Shown: piece after piece, positions 8,949-18,362 of the stretch
Numbering within the stretch: the stretch's first letter is position 1
How the letters are laid out: each line of letters begins with the position of its first letter
Origin: Clostridium beijerinckii HUN142
Lineage (GTDB): Bacteria; Bacillota; Clostridia; Clostridiales; Clostridiaceae
Direction of reading: 5' to 3'
Assembly: GCF_000621745.1 (NCBI RefSeq)
Contig: NZ_JHXK01000005.1
Location: 124,001-188,000 of the forward strand
DNA length: 64,000 nucleotides
The notes under the pieces: model-generated
What the model saw: only the letters and a program-made list of their open reading frames with translations
What the model was told of the DNA's origin: nothing
Database searches by the model: none
Position numbers and translations under genes: made by a program

Positions 8949-10256
8949 ATGCTATTAAAAAACAATTTTGCAAAAACTCCGCCAATGGGTTGGAATAGTT
9001 ATGATTATTATGATACTACAGTAAATGAAGCCGAAGTAAAAGCTAATGCAGAGTATATGGCAAAACATTTAAAAACTCATGGATATGATTATGTTGTTGT
9101 TGATATTCAATGGTCTGATCCTGATGCAGGCACCGATAGAACAAACTACCAATATATAAACTTTAGCCATTTTAATATGGATGAGTATTCTAGGCAGATT
9201 CCTGCTGAAAACAGATTTCCATCTTCTAAAAATGGTGCTGGTTTCCGTCCTCTTGCAGACTATATCCATAGCTTAGGTTTAAAATTCGGTATTCATATTA
9301 TGAGAGGTATTCCTAGATATGCTGCTCATACACATATGAAAATTAAAGGTACTGATATAACTGCTGATAAAATTGCAAACCCTTATTCTGTGTGTAAATG
9401 GAATCCTGATATGTATGGAGTTGATTGCCAGAAGCCTGGTGCTCAAGAATACTATAATTCCATTTTTGAACTATATGCGCAGTGGGGTGTTGATTTTGTA
9501 AAGGTCGATGATATATGCAACACTAATTTCTATATAGATAATCCATATTCAGCTGAAAAAGAAATCGAAATGATTCATAAGGCTATCTCAAATTCTGGAA
9601 GAGATATGGTTTTAAGTCTTTCTCCAGGACCAGCTGTTATAGAAAAGGCTTGGCATTTAGAAAAGTATGCAAATATGTGGCGTATTACTGATGACTTCTG
9701 GGATAATTGGGACTTGTTAAAAGATATGTTTAGACGTTGTGAGATTTGGCAAAACCATGTATCAACTGGCTGCTATCCGGACTGCGATATGATTCCAATT
9801 GGGTGGTTAGGCAAAGGCTTTGGTCATGAGCGTTATACCAATTTTACAATCGAAGAACAGATTACATTGATGACCCTTTGGTGCATATTCCGTTCTCCCC
9901 TAATGATTGGAGCTGAATTGACCAAATTAGATTCCCAAACTTTAGAACTTTTGACAAATGATGAAGTACTTCATTTGATAGCAAATTCACATGGAGCAAT
10001 TCAAATAGAACGTGATAATAAACATGCAATATGGTTTAGTAGAGATGTTAACTATGATAGTTGTTATTTAGCTCTATTCAATTTATCAGAAGAAAGTCAA
10101 ATTTTAGACATTTCTTTAAAAGATATTGGAATTAGTACTGAAGTTTCTCCTCGTGATTTATGGAAACATGAAAATTTACCTCTAGTTCAGAATGTACTTA
10201 TTTCTAATATTCCTCCGCATGGTGCATCATTATATAAATTGAATAAACAGCTGTAG
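8949..10256 (+). CDS. GH27 family glycosidase, alpha-galactosidase-like
   Basis: 435 aa, without signal peptide. GH27 signatures: PPMGWNSYDYY at the N-terminus, DYVVVDIQW, nucleophile region WGVDFVKVDD (D187), and acid/base region WRITDDFWDNWD (D248/D249). The C-terminal ~90 residues form the usual beta-sandwich. GH27 includes alpha-galactosidases, alpha-N-acetylgalactosaminidases and beta-L-arabinopyranosidases; the last would suit a xylan or arabinoxylan locus, but specificity cannot be decided here. It is the only plus-strand gene in the xylan region. AGAAAGGA precedes the ATG. Confidence 0.88.
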   Translation: MLLKNNFAKTPPMGWNSYDYYDTTVNEAEVKANAEYMAKHLKTHGYDYVVVDIQWSDPDAGTDRTNYQYINFSHFNMDEYSRQIPAENRFPSSKNGAGFRPLADYIHSLGLKFGIHIMRGIPRYAAHTHMKIKGTDITADKIANPYSVCKWNPDMYGVDCQKPGAQEYYNSIFELYAQWGVDFVKVDDICNTNFYIDNPYSAEKEIEMIHKAISNSGRDMVLSLSPGPAVIEKAWHLEKYANMWRITDDFWDNWDLLKDMFRRCEIWQNHVSTGCYPDCDMIPIGWLGKGFGHERYTNFTIEEQITLMTLWCIFRSPLMIGAELTKLDSQTLELLTNDEVLHLIANSHGAIQIERDNKHAIWFSRDVNYDSCYLALFNLSEESQILDISLKDIGISTEVSPRDLWKHENLPLVQNVLISNIPPHGASLYKLNKQL

Positions 10257-10272
10257 ACTAAAAAACTCAATC

Positions 10273-10341
10273 GCTCCCTGCTAAGTAGACAGCAAAAAAA
10301 TGAAAACATTTTATTACTTATTGTGTCTGCCATAAGGGAGC
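10273..10341. terminator. inverted repeat between convergent GH27 and CE4 genes
   Basis: Outer arms GCTCCCT (10273) and AGGGAGC (10335), with inner AGACA/TGTCT pairing. On the minus strand a run of six T lies seven bases past the outer arm. It is probably a bidirectional terminator, although the plus-strand tail is poor. Confidence 0.5.
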
Positions 10342-10354
10342 ATATTATTTTATA

Positions 10355-11197
10355 CTAATTTCCTATTTCTATTATTTCTCCTGCATCTATTTCAATGATC
10401 TTTTCATCATATTCAAACCATATTTTTATACTTGATGGATTCTTTATCTTCTTGCCATAAGAACTAAATATTAATCTATTATAGGCCTCAATATACTCAT
10501 AAATTTCTATGTTTGTTGCATACCAAATATCTTCTCTTTTACCTACATATTTACCAAAATCCTCAATAACATTCCAATTATCATCCGCTTCAAATTCATA
10601 GCTATGTCCCCACAGATAAAATAAATAAGGTGAATGAGTCACCTCATCTTCAACAAACTTTTTTGAAAGGTTTTCTAGTTCTGGTGACTTATGATGGCAG
10701 GTTGCGGTTAATCTCATCCAATCCCTTGGAATCCTAAAGTCATTAGTTGAAATTACAGTCCTTGCATATACAATCCCACATGCTTTAATTGCTGCAACAA
10801 CTTTATCATCAAAGGTACCATAAGGATAGGCCATTCCACGTACTATTGTATTGAATTGCCTTTCAAGGTTTTCTCTATCTTTCATTACTTCTTTAATAAC
10901 AAGATTACTTGATAATTGTTCAAGAAATGGATGTGTTAAAGAATGAACTGCCACTTCCTGACCAGAATTTTTATAAACCTCCGTAACCTGCTTTTCAGTC
11001 ATTCTACGGTGAATCTGCCCTTCTGGATAAATTGTACCTTCTTCTGCATATACTCCACTATTCAAATTAAAAGTCCCTTTTAATCCATACTTATTCATAA
11101 TTTCAATTAGACGAATATCCTGTTCTACACCATCATCATAACTTAGTGTAAGAGCCTTAGCTCTGCCTTCAGGGAACCTTAAAAATATACTTGCCAT
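10355..11197 (-). CDS. CE4 polysaccharide deacetylase, probable acetylxylan esterase
   Basis: NodB-type deacetylase of 280 aa. It has motif 1 TLSYDDG (two metal/base Asp), motif 2 HSLTHP (metal His pair) and motif 3 AYPYGTFDD. There is no signal peptide or membrane anchor, unlike typical peptidoglycan deacetylases, so deacetylation of imported xylo-oligosaccharides is the likely job. The start is set at ATG 11197, because AGGAG lies seven bases before it; an upstream in-frame TTG (11215) overlaps that ribosome binding site. It follows yesN by about 85 bases and may be the last gene of that unit. Confidence 0.85.
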   Translation of the reverse strand: MASIFLRFPEGRAKALTLSYDDGVEQDIRLIEIMNKYGLKGTFNLNSGVYAEEGTIYPEGQIHRRMTEKQVTEVYKNSGQEVAVHSLTHPFLEQLSSNLVIKEVMKDRENLERQFNTIVRGMAYPYGTFDDKVVAAIKACGIVYARTVISTNDFRIPRDWMRLTATCHHKSPELENLSKKFVEDEVTHSPYLFYLWGHSYEFEADDNWNVIEDFGKYVGKREDIWYATNIEIYEYIEAYNRLIFSSYGKKIKNPSSIKIWFEYDEKIIEIDAGEIIEIGN

Positions 11198-11283
11198 AAT
11201 ATCACTCCTGTTCAATTGTTTTACCCTGATACTTATATATTCACTAAATATTAGTGGACATCTTACCTAGAAATTACCATTAA

Positions 11284-12879
11284 TCATCTGCAGCAAAATT
11301 GTTTTCTGTATTGCAAAGGTGTCTTTTCTTTCAGCTGAACGAATTTATTGATGAAATAATCAGTATTGTTATATCCAACTTTCTCTGCAATTTTATAAAT
11401 TTTATCATCACTACGTTTTAGTAGTTCTGCTGCTTTTTCAATTCTATATGCATTTAAGTAATCCTTAAATGATATACTATACTGCTTTTTAAATATTTGA
11501 CCTAAATATGCACTATTAATATAGTATTTTTCACTTAAATATTTTAAACTTAATTTTTCCATGTAGTGTTCTGAAATCTCTTTATCAATTTGATTCAAAA
11601 TCCCTTGAAATGAGTTTTGTCTTAATTGACTTAAATATTCTGCAAATTCTAAAGAAAATGTCTTTAGATGGTTTGCACTTCCTCTGCTTATCATTTGTTC
11701 AAAAGAAACAGAACTAATATACTGCATTACTTCCTCTTGATTTATTTCTGAATCTAATTCTTTTGCAATATTAATAAGATTACATAATAAATAATTTATA
11801 TTGATTTTTATTATATCTAAATTTATTTTATATTCTCTAAAACTCGTATAAATCCTATCAACACACTTTATTATTTCTTCCTTATTATTATCCTCAATTT
11901 CATGAATTAGGTAATCCATGTACTGTTTTCCTGCATTACAGCTTAACTCTTTTCTCTTTGCCATTTCATCATAATAAGTGATATTGTTTTCAATTGAAAA
12001 ATCAGAAAATAACTTAGCCACAGTAGCAGATTTATATGATAATGATATTTCTTCAATACTATTTACTTTCTCACCTATATAAATAAAGAAATCATGTTTT
12101 TGAATCTGTTGCATACCAGATTTAAAGTTTAAAATATATTCACTCTCGTTCATTCCTTTTTCTTTTGCTAATCTTTTATCATAAATAAATCCAATATCAT
12201 AGCATTCTTTTGACTGTCCCATATCAATAATTACATTATAATAATTTTCACCCAACCAACTAATCATGTTTTGATAGAAAATTTGCTGCTGTTCCATTTT
12301 TTCATTCTCTGATATGTTAATTTCATCATTATTACAATAATTAATTTCAATGATCATATATCTGAGCTCAGAAGAAAACATTTGACGCTTTTTAATATAT
12401 TTCAGATTGGAATCATTGCATTTACCATATATAATCTCATTTAGAAATCTATCATATACAACTTTGTCTTTTATTTTCTGTACGGTATTTTGTTTTTTCT
12501 GCTTCATATACTCTTCTTTAAATGAATTTAGCACTTTAACTAGTTCATCTCTTTGAATTGGCTTTAGAATATAATCAGTTACATTACACTTTATCGCTTT
12601 CTTTGCATATTCAAACTCATAATATCCACTCAATACAATTATTTTTATCTCAGTCAATATATTTTCACGCACATACTCAATTAATTCAATTCCATTCATT
12701 TCTGGCATTTTTATATCTACAATGAGTAAGTCCACATCTTTTGTTTCTAATTCCTTTATTGCCTCAATGCCGTTAGCAGCCTCTCCAACAATTTCATAAC
12801 CATATTGTTCCCAATTAATTAGAATTTTTAACCCTTGCCTAATAAATGGTTCATCATCTACTATCAACACCCTTATCAT
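11284..12879 (-). CDS. YesN-type response regulator (REC + AraC HTH)
   Basis: 531 aa. The receiver domain (1-120) has the acidic pair DD at 8-9, phosphoacceptor D55 in LLIVDIKMPE and the KP motif in YILKPIQ. A long middle region (~140-420) is typical of YesN proteins. The C-terminal AraC-type HTH pair (~430-531) includes YLSEKYYINSAYLGQIFKKQY and IAEKVGYNNTDYFINKFVQ. It starts 14 bases after the histidine kinase stop. Such pairs sense an extracellular oligosaccharide and activate Lpl-type importers, so the importer and hydrolase genes here are the probable targets. Confidence 0.93.
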   Translation of the reverse strand: MIRVLIVDDEPFIRQGLKILINWEQYGYEIVGEAANGIEAIKELETKDVDLLIVDIKMPEMNGIELIEYVRENILTEIKIIVLSGYYEFEYAKKAIKCNVTDYILKPIQRDELVKVLNSFKEEYMKQKKQNTVQKIKDKVVYDRFLNEIIYGKCNDSNLKYIKKRQMFSSELRYMIIEINYCNNDEINISENEKMEQQQIFYQNMISWLGENYYNVIIDMGQSKECYDIGFIYDKRLAKEKGMNESEYILNFKSGMQQIQKHDFFIYIGEKVNSIEEISLSYKSATVAKLFSDFSIENNITYYDEMAKRKELSCNAGKQYMDYLIHEIEDNNKEEIIKCVDRIYTSFREYKINLDIIKININYLLCNLINIAKELDSEINQEEVMQYISSVSFEQMISRGSANHLKTFSLEFAEYLSQLRQNSFQGILNQIDKEISEHYMEKLSLKYLSEKYYINSAYLGQIFKKQYSISFKDYLNAYRIEKAAELLKRSDDKIYKIAEKVGYNNTDYFINKFVQLKEKTPLQYRKQFCCR

Positions 12880-12893
12880 AATATCCTCCCAAA

Positions 12894-14708
12894 TTAGAAA
12901 TTATTATTCTGATTCTCTTTAACAAAAGAATTGCTTACCCCTGGCTCATCAAGAAAAATCTGTATTGTAACATCCGTTCCTTCCTTTGGTTTACTGTCAA
13001 TTTCGAACTGCATATTATTATTACAATACATTTGCAAACGCATATAAGTATTAAGTACACCTGTACTTTTGCTGTTATTAAGCATATCTATTTCTGCATT
13101 TCTTAGCTTGTCTCTAATTGAATTCAACTGATCTTCCTCCATACCACTTCCTGTATCTGAAATCTCTATGAATAATCTACTATCATACTTAAATATGGAA
13201 ACATTAATACTAGCATTATGGGATACTTCTTCAATACCATGAACACAAGCATTTTCAACAAAACTTAAAATTGATAGTTTCGGAATCCTTATTCTCTTAC
13301 AATCTCCCATAACATAAAAACTAAAAGTTAATTTTTCCCCAAACCTATATTTTTGTATTTGAAGATAATTTTCCACAAAGAGCATCTCGTCTTCAATTGT
13401 AATATAATCTTCTCCCCAATTTATTGTCTTTCTTAGCAATGCTGATAAATTTTCAATTATTTCTGCTGTTTCACTTTCACCTTTAATTAAACTTCTCATT
13501 CGAATACTTTCAAGAGTATTAAACATAAAATGAGGGTTTACTTGACTTTGAAGTGCTTTTAATTCAGCCTGCTTTTTTGCAAGTTCAAGCCTTTGCTTTT
13601 CTGCATCCCTTTTAAACACTACTTCTATTAATTCCTTAATTCTTAATACCATTAAATTATAGCTGCGAATTAATTTCCCTATTTCATCTTGTCCATCATT
13701 ATACTCTATTGTTGAAAATTCCTCATTTTCTACCTTTCCTAAATATATACCAAGCAGTGTTACCCTATAACCTATAGAGTGAGATACCAAAATAATAATA
13801 ATTGTAGGCAACAATAAATTAAATATCGCTAGTCCAAATAATATTTCTTTTCTCTCTACAATTTTTGATAAAGGACTGACCTCATTTGCCGTGATAATAA
13901 TATTCCATGCTTCATTTGCTACCTTAAATCTAAAAAAGTCGTTTAACTTAACATCCTTTTCTTCTATAGAATCTATTGTGTCAAATTCTTCTGTACCAAC
14001 GTTAGATTTTTTATTAGAAAATAATATATAACTCTTATTACATACATATAAATTATCTTCCATTTTTTCATTTAAAATATCATTTAATATAACATTATAA
14101 TCAACGTCAATTTTCAAAATATTCTCATGCGTTTTGTCGAAGTTGTCTAACTTTCTTGTAATGCTAATTGTTCGTGCAGTATTATTTATTCCATAATTCT
14201 TCCTATTATCATCATAATATACTGATATAGTCATATCTTCATTATTGTTATAGAATTGCCTATACCACTCACTTTGGCGTGTTTCTGATGTTAATTTTCT
14301 AAAATTACTACTATTACTAATAGTATCATTATCGGTATATATAGTAACTTGATATACATGTTGAGAATTATAGTAGTAATTGATTACATTATTTTGTAAT
14401 AAATAATTATATCTTTCATAGTAATCAAGAAGATTATCATACCTTCTTGTAATAAAATCATTTAAAGTTATGTCATTATGCAAATGATTTGATACCAATA
14501 CACAATCATCTAAAACTGAACTCAAATTATATTTAACCCTTTCTATTGCATGCTCCATTGTTATTCTTTGCTCTCTTACCTCGTTACTTTTTATAGTTAT
14601 ATACACTATAGAGTTAGTAACTATCATAGGAATTAGAACACAGAATAAATATATTATTATTAATTTTGATCTAATACTATAATTATTCAATATTTTAAAG
14701 TTCTTCAT
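12894..14708 (-). CDS. YesM-type sensor histidine kinase
   Basis: 604 aa. Membrane helix 1 (~15-38), a ~250-residue extracellular sensor, membrane helix 2 (~289-310), a HAMP-like linker, then the His_kinase domain with phosphoacceptor H393 in QSQVNPHFMFNTLES and an ATPase domain with N-box FVENACVHG and DTGSGM. It is the partner of the YesN protein directly downstream and the likely sensor of xylan breakdown products. GAGGG precedes the ATG. A 230-base gap, with a hairpin, separates it from the upstream GH43 gene. Confidence 0.93.
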   Translation of the reverse strand: MKNFKILNNYSIRSKLIIIYLFCVLIPMIVTNSIVYITIKSNEVREQRITMEHAIERVKYNLSSVLDDCVLVSNHLHNDITLNDFITRRYDNLLDYYERYNYLLQNNVINYYYNSQHVYQVTIYTDNDTISNSSNFRKLTSETRQSEWYRQFYNNNEDMTISVYYDDNRKNYGINNTARTISITRKLDNFDKTHENILKIDVDYNVILNDILNEKMEDNLYVCNKSYILFSNKKSNVGTEEFDTIDSIEEKDVKLNDFFRFKVANEAWNIIITANEVSPLSKIVERKEILFGLAIFNLLLPTIIIILVSHSIGYRVTLLGIYLGKVENEEFSTIEYNDGQDEIGKLIRSYNLMVLRIKELIEVVFKRDAEKQRLELAKKQAELKALQSQVNPHFMFNTLESIRMRSLIKGESETAEIIENLSALLRKTINWGEDYITIEDEMLFVENYLQIQKYRFGEKLTFSFYVMGDCKRIRIPKLSILSFVENACVHGIEEVSHNASINVSIFKYDSRLFIEISDTGSGMEEDQLNSIRDKLRNAEIDMLNNSKSTGVLNTYMRLQMYCNNNMQFEIDSKPKEGTDVTIQIFLDEPGVSNSFVKENQNNNF

Positions 14709-14870
14709 TTTATTACCCTCTTAAAAAATAATACGCACTTGTATTCTATGAATATAATATAACATCATAGTAAAATAATCAAATAATTGATGTTATTTCC
14801 AATTAGTATACTCTCTTGTTACAAAAACTTTTTATTTAACTACCTTAAAATATTTATAAGTATTATTATC

Positions 14871-14929
14871 TATTTTGATTTTATATTTAATTTATCATAA
14901 CAATGCTTTTATATATCTAAATCAAAATA
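14871..14929 (-). terminator. weak hairpin after the chimeric GH43 gene
   Basis: Arms TATTTTGATTT and AAATCAAAATA (11 bp), with further AT pairing inside, lie just after the stop at 14939. There is no long T run, so termination is tentative. Confidence 0.35.
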
Positions 14930-14938
14930 TAAATAACT

Positions 14939-16750
14939 TTATATTATAATATTAATTGAAACATTTGCTAATTGGGGATTCAAGTCTTTGTCCTCTGTTA
15001 AATCTAGTACTGGATAACCATCTATATCAAAATGTACTCGACGAATTCCACTACTTCTTGGTGCATCAACTCCAGGTCTTGCATGATAAAGATTCCATAC
15101 AATTCCATCATCGTCAGTTACATATGAGTTATGTCCTGTTCCATATTCTCCGGGAACACTTCTAGCAGTTAAAAGTGGATAGTTCCCCTTTGTCCAACTG
15201 TTTGGATTTAATAAATCTGCATCTTTTTCAGCAGTTAAAAGTCCTATAACATAAGTCGAATCTATAGCTGCACTTGAAACGCTTAAAAATATCTTTTCAT
15301 CTTTAATAAGAGCAAATGGCCCTTCATCAACAAAGGTATGGTTATTTGCCCAACCATATTCTGGCTTGGAAATAATTACTAGATCACTTATTAATTTCCA
15401 CGGTTCTTTTGGATCAATCTTTGCAATATAAAGCCATGCTCCAAGATCTACAGGCAAAAACTGGCGTTGTGACCAACAAACATAGTAATCACTGCCCCAT
15501 TCAAATACGGTCATATCAAGAGATATAGTTTTTCCCGCTTCACATAATTCTGTGCCATCTTTCTTTACAATTCGCTGTGGTCTTGACCAATCTGCAGCAC
15601 ACATTGGATCACCATCTTTTTTGAGCTTCATAAAATGAGATTCTACGCAGAAAAATTCGCCTGTTGTTGCGGCATGAAAAATATATAATTCACCTTCTAT
15701 GATATGAAATTCTGGTGCCCATAATAAATTCTTGATATCATCATATGTGTCTGAATCTAGTATTAATGCTTCTTCTGCTGTTACAAGCTCAGGTATACTG
15801 TCTGCTTCTCTCATATATAATGTATGATTTTCATCAGCATCATTAGTTGCAATAAAATAATACTTTCCGTTCCATTTTATAGCACATGGATCTGCACGAT
15901 TAATAGCAATTGGAAATTCATAATGATCTTGATGTATAGTGCCTGTAATCCTATATGTTCCTTCTTTATTCCAATCTATTTCACCTGTATTCCAATCTAT
16001 AGTCTTTAAGTCAGTTGTCCCATCACTATAAATAGCAGTTGCTTTTACATCTTTTAAATCCTCTTTAGATGTCACTTTCACACTGCTTGGAATTTCAATT
16101 TTGATATTTGTTGGAGCAGTTAGTTTACAAATAATTCTATGAGCTATTTCTGTAGATACATTTATTACATTGCGTGGTACTATCCCTTCTATATCACTCT
16201 TTACACTATCTATCGCAAAAGCTTCTGTTCTTTCTGGCATTGAAGCATCCTCTAGATTTGTAATATTAGTGATGGAATTCTTATAATAGTTTCCACTTTC
16301 ATCACTCCAATGAATAAAATAAGTTTTCATTTCTTCATTATATTCGCATGCCACATCATTTACATATGCATCACTTTTTAAATTAATTAAACCTATTTCT
16401 TTATATTGCAATAAATCTGATGATGTAAATAATAAAACAGAGCCTTTACTTTGACTATCATTTTCTCCATCTTGTTTTGTGCGTACAGCTATAACTCCAA
16501 AAGTATTATCTTTCATATGAAAAATATAAGGATTTTTCAAACTCTTTGCATTAAGAGATCCGTCCTCATTTTCAGTTGCTTTAGCAAATAAAACACCTGA
16601 ATTATGATTTAAATCTTCAAACTTTATTCTATCATCGCTATAGGCAAGATGCATACTATATGCTAACTTAGTAGAATATATGTCATCTTCTTGTGGAGCT
16701 CTAGTGTAGCAAAGTATATAGTTAGCAGTTTTTTTCATTTCTGATATCAT
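14939..16750 (-). CDS. chimeric GH43 protein: beta-propeller-like N-terminus, Ig-like linker, GH43
   Basis: 603 aa, no signal peptide. Residues ~1-170 are blade-like repeats (YILCYTRAP, SGVLFAKA, NPYIFHMKDNTFGVIAVRT) suggesting a second, partial propeller. Residues ~215-275 look like a bacterial Ig-type domain (VKVTSKEDLKDVKATAIYSDGT, EGTYRITGTI). Residues ~280-603 are a GH43 catalytic domain with base region RADPCAIKWNGKYYF and general acid candidate in WAPEFHI. GH43 covers beta-xylosidases, arabinofuranosidases and exo-arabinanases; side-chain arabinose removal is plausible. It lies 57 bases after the upstream GH43 gene in the same direction. Domain limits are estimated by eye. Confidence 0.8.
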   Translation of the reverse strand: MISEMKKTANYILCYTRAPQEDDIYSTKLAYSMHLAYSDDRIKFEDLNHNSGVLFAKATENEDGSLNAKSLKNPYIFHMKDNTFGVIAVRTKQDGENDSQSKGSVLLFTSSDLLQYKEIGLINLKSDAYVNDVACEYNEEMKTYFIHWSDESGNYYKNSITNITNLEDASMPERTEAFAIDSVKSDIEGIVPRNVINVSTEIAHRIICKLTAPTNIKIEIPSSVKVTSKEDLKDVKATAIYSDGTTDLKTIDWNTGEIDWNKEGTYRITGTIHQDHYEFPIAINRADPCAIKWNGKYYFIATNDADENHTLYMREADSIPELVTAEEALILDSDTYDDIKNLLWAPEFHIIEGELYIFHAATTGEFFCVESHFMKLKKDGDPMCAADWSRPQRIVKKDGTELCEAGKTISLDMTVFEWGSDYYVCWSQRQFLPVDLGAWLYIAKIDPKEPWKLISDLVIISKPEYGWANNHTFVDEGPFALIKDEKIFLSVSSAAIDSTYVIGLLTAEKDADLLNPNSWTKGNYPLLTARSVPGEYGTGHNSYVTDDDGIVWNLYHARPGVDAPRSSGIRRVHFDIDGYPVLDLTEDKDLNPQLANVSINIII

Positions 16751-16807
16751 TTTTAATCCATCTCCTTAATTTATAATTTCCAAATAGCATTGTATAGTTA
16801 TTATCTC

Positions 16808-18346
16808 TTACTTTAAAATGCTATACTTAAACTTAGAAAACTCAGCAGTTCCACCAATTTCCTTCGTGGAAAATAAGAATAAACCAAAGCGACACCCTAC
16901 AAACTGATCCATTTTCCATACCATATTATGTGTGATACCTAATTTAATCCATTCTTCTCCATCTTGATAATAAAACTCACACTCGTCTTTATTGTCTACG
17001 AAACAGCCGTGTGCCTTAAGTACAACTTTGTTTTCCTTTATAGGAATCCTCGCATACTCAGTTCCCGGCTCATTATCTATCAAATTTCCAAAGATGGATT
17101 TGTCATCAGTTTCTCTTGCTAACATCACCAAATAATATTTGTCTTCTTCTTTGGTGAGTGCAATCAATCCGTAGGAACTGATTAGAAAGCATAAACCAGC
17201 ATAATCACCATTTTTAAGTTCACTACCATCCAAATTTACAGTAACTTCACACGCAGGTCCCATGGCACGTTGTGTAAGTGTATTTACTGCATAATTTAAA
17301 TTCGGACTTATTTTTCCTGAATGGATGCGATATGTTCCTGGCTTTTCTGTTACTGACCATAAATTATTTGACGGTATATGATTCCACTGCCAGATATCCT
17401 TTAAATGAATCTTGTGGTTATCATCCGGTTTATAAATAAAATCATCATCTCCAACAAGCGGTTTATATTCATAATCTGATCGTGTACTCGGAATCTCAAT
17501 ATGTTCAGGAGCTTTTTTATCAAATACCGGAAAGCCATTTTCAAAGCGCAGTGGTACAAGAACTGGTATACGTCCAACAGCACCATGATCTTGAAATAAC
17601 ATTGAATACCAGATACCATCAGGAGTATCTACTATTCCTCCTTGCGCTACACCTGAATTAAAATATCCCATATCATCATCAAAAACCTCTCCCCCAACAA
17701 ATTCTCCCTCTAAAGATTCTGCTACAAAGCAAGCTTGAGTTCTTCTATGATGTCCAAACTTTGGTATATGAATAAAAAATGCATAATACTTACCATTAAT
17801 TTTATAGAAATGAGCTCCTTCATACCCAAGGTAAAACTCTTGTGTCTCTCTCACAATTATTCTATTTATTCCACCTGCTCTAGGGCTTGAAAGCTCCTTA
17901 TTTAATTCTGTGAGATGAATTTCAGTGTTACCGTAAATAATATAAATTCTGTCGTCATCATCAAATAGCAATGAACAATCGTGATAGAAGCCTTCTATTA
18001 TTTGTTTTTTCCAAGGTCCAGCTATATCTGTAGCTGTAAACAGATATGTCTTTTGCGTATCATTTGCTACAAAACATACATAAAATTTTCCCTTATGATA
18101 ACGAAGGGAGGCTGCCCACATTCCTTTTCCATAGATATGTTTTTCACCTTCTAGTTTCTGACCTTGTGTATCATCTAAGGCTTCATATACATAAGTTGCT
18201 ACTTCCCAGTTTATAAGATCATAGGATTGCATAATAACGCAACCTGGCATAAAATGCATTGTTGTAGTAACCATATAGTAAGTATCATCTACTCGTATTA
18301 TATCTGGATCTGGATAGTCAGCCCAAATAATGGGATTACCTCTCAT
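16808..18346 (-). CDS. GH43 beta-xylosidase/arabinofuranosidase
   Basis: 512 aa. The five-bladed GH43 domain starts WADYPDPDIIRVDDTYYMV (catalytic base Asp in DYPDPD) and has the general acid motif YEGAHFYK. A C-terminal beta-sandwich (~320-512) is of the kind found in xylosidase-type GH43 enzymes. The start is ATG 18346: GAGGAGG lies seven bases before it and the gap to the upstream GH39 stop is then 16 bases, whereas the longer frame from 18391 would overlap GH39 and lacks a site. Cytosolic; acts on xylo-oligosaccharides together with GH39. Confidence 0.88.
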   Translation of the reverse strand: MRGNPIIWADYPDPDIIRVDDTYYMVTTTMHFMPGCVIMQSYDLINWEVATYVYEALDDTQGQKLEGEKHIYGKGMWAASLRYHKGKFYVCFVANDTQKTYLFTATDIAGPWKKQIIEGFYHDCSLLFDDDDRIYIIYGNTEIHLTELNKELSSPRAGGINRIIVRETQEFYLGYEGAHFYKINGKYYAFFIHIPKFGHHRRTQACFVAESLEGEFVGGEVFDDDMGYFNSGVAQGGIVDTPDGIWYSMLFQDHGAVGRIPVLVPLRFENGFPVFDKKAPEHIEIPSTRSDYEYKPLVGDDDFIYKPDDNHKIHLKDIWQWNHIPSNNLWSVTEKPGTYRIHSGKISPNLNYAVNTLTQRAMGPACEVTVNLDGSELKNGDYAGLCFLISSYGLIALTKEEDKYYLVMLARETDDKSIFGNLIDNEPGTEYARIPIKENKVVLKAHGCFVDNKDECEFYYQDGEEWIKLGITHNMVWKMDQFVGCRFGLFLFSTKEIGGTAEFSKFKYSILK

Positions 18347-18362
18347 ATTAGAACCTCCTCTC

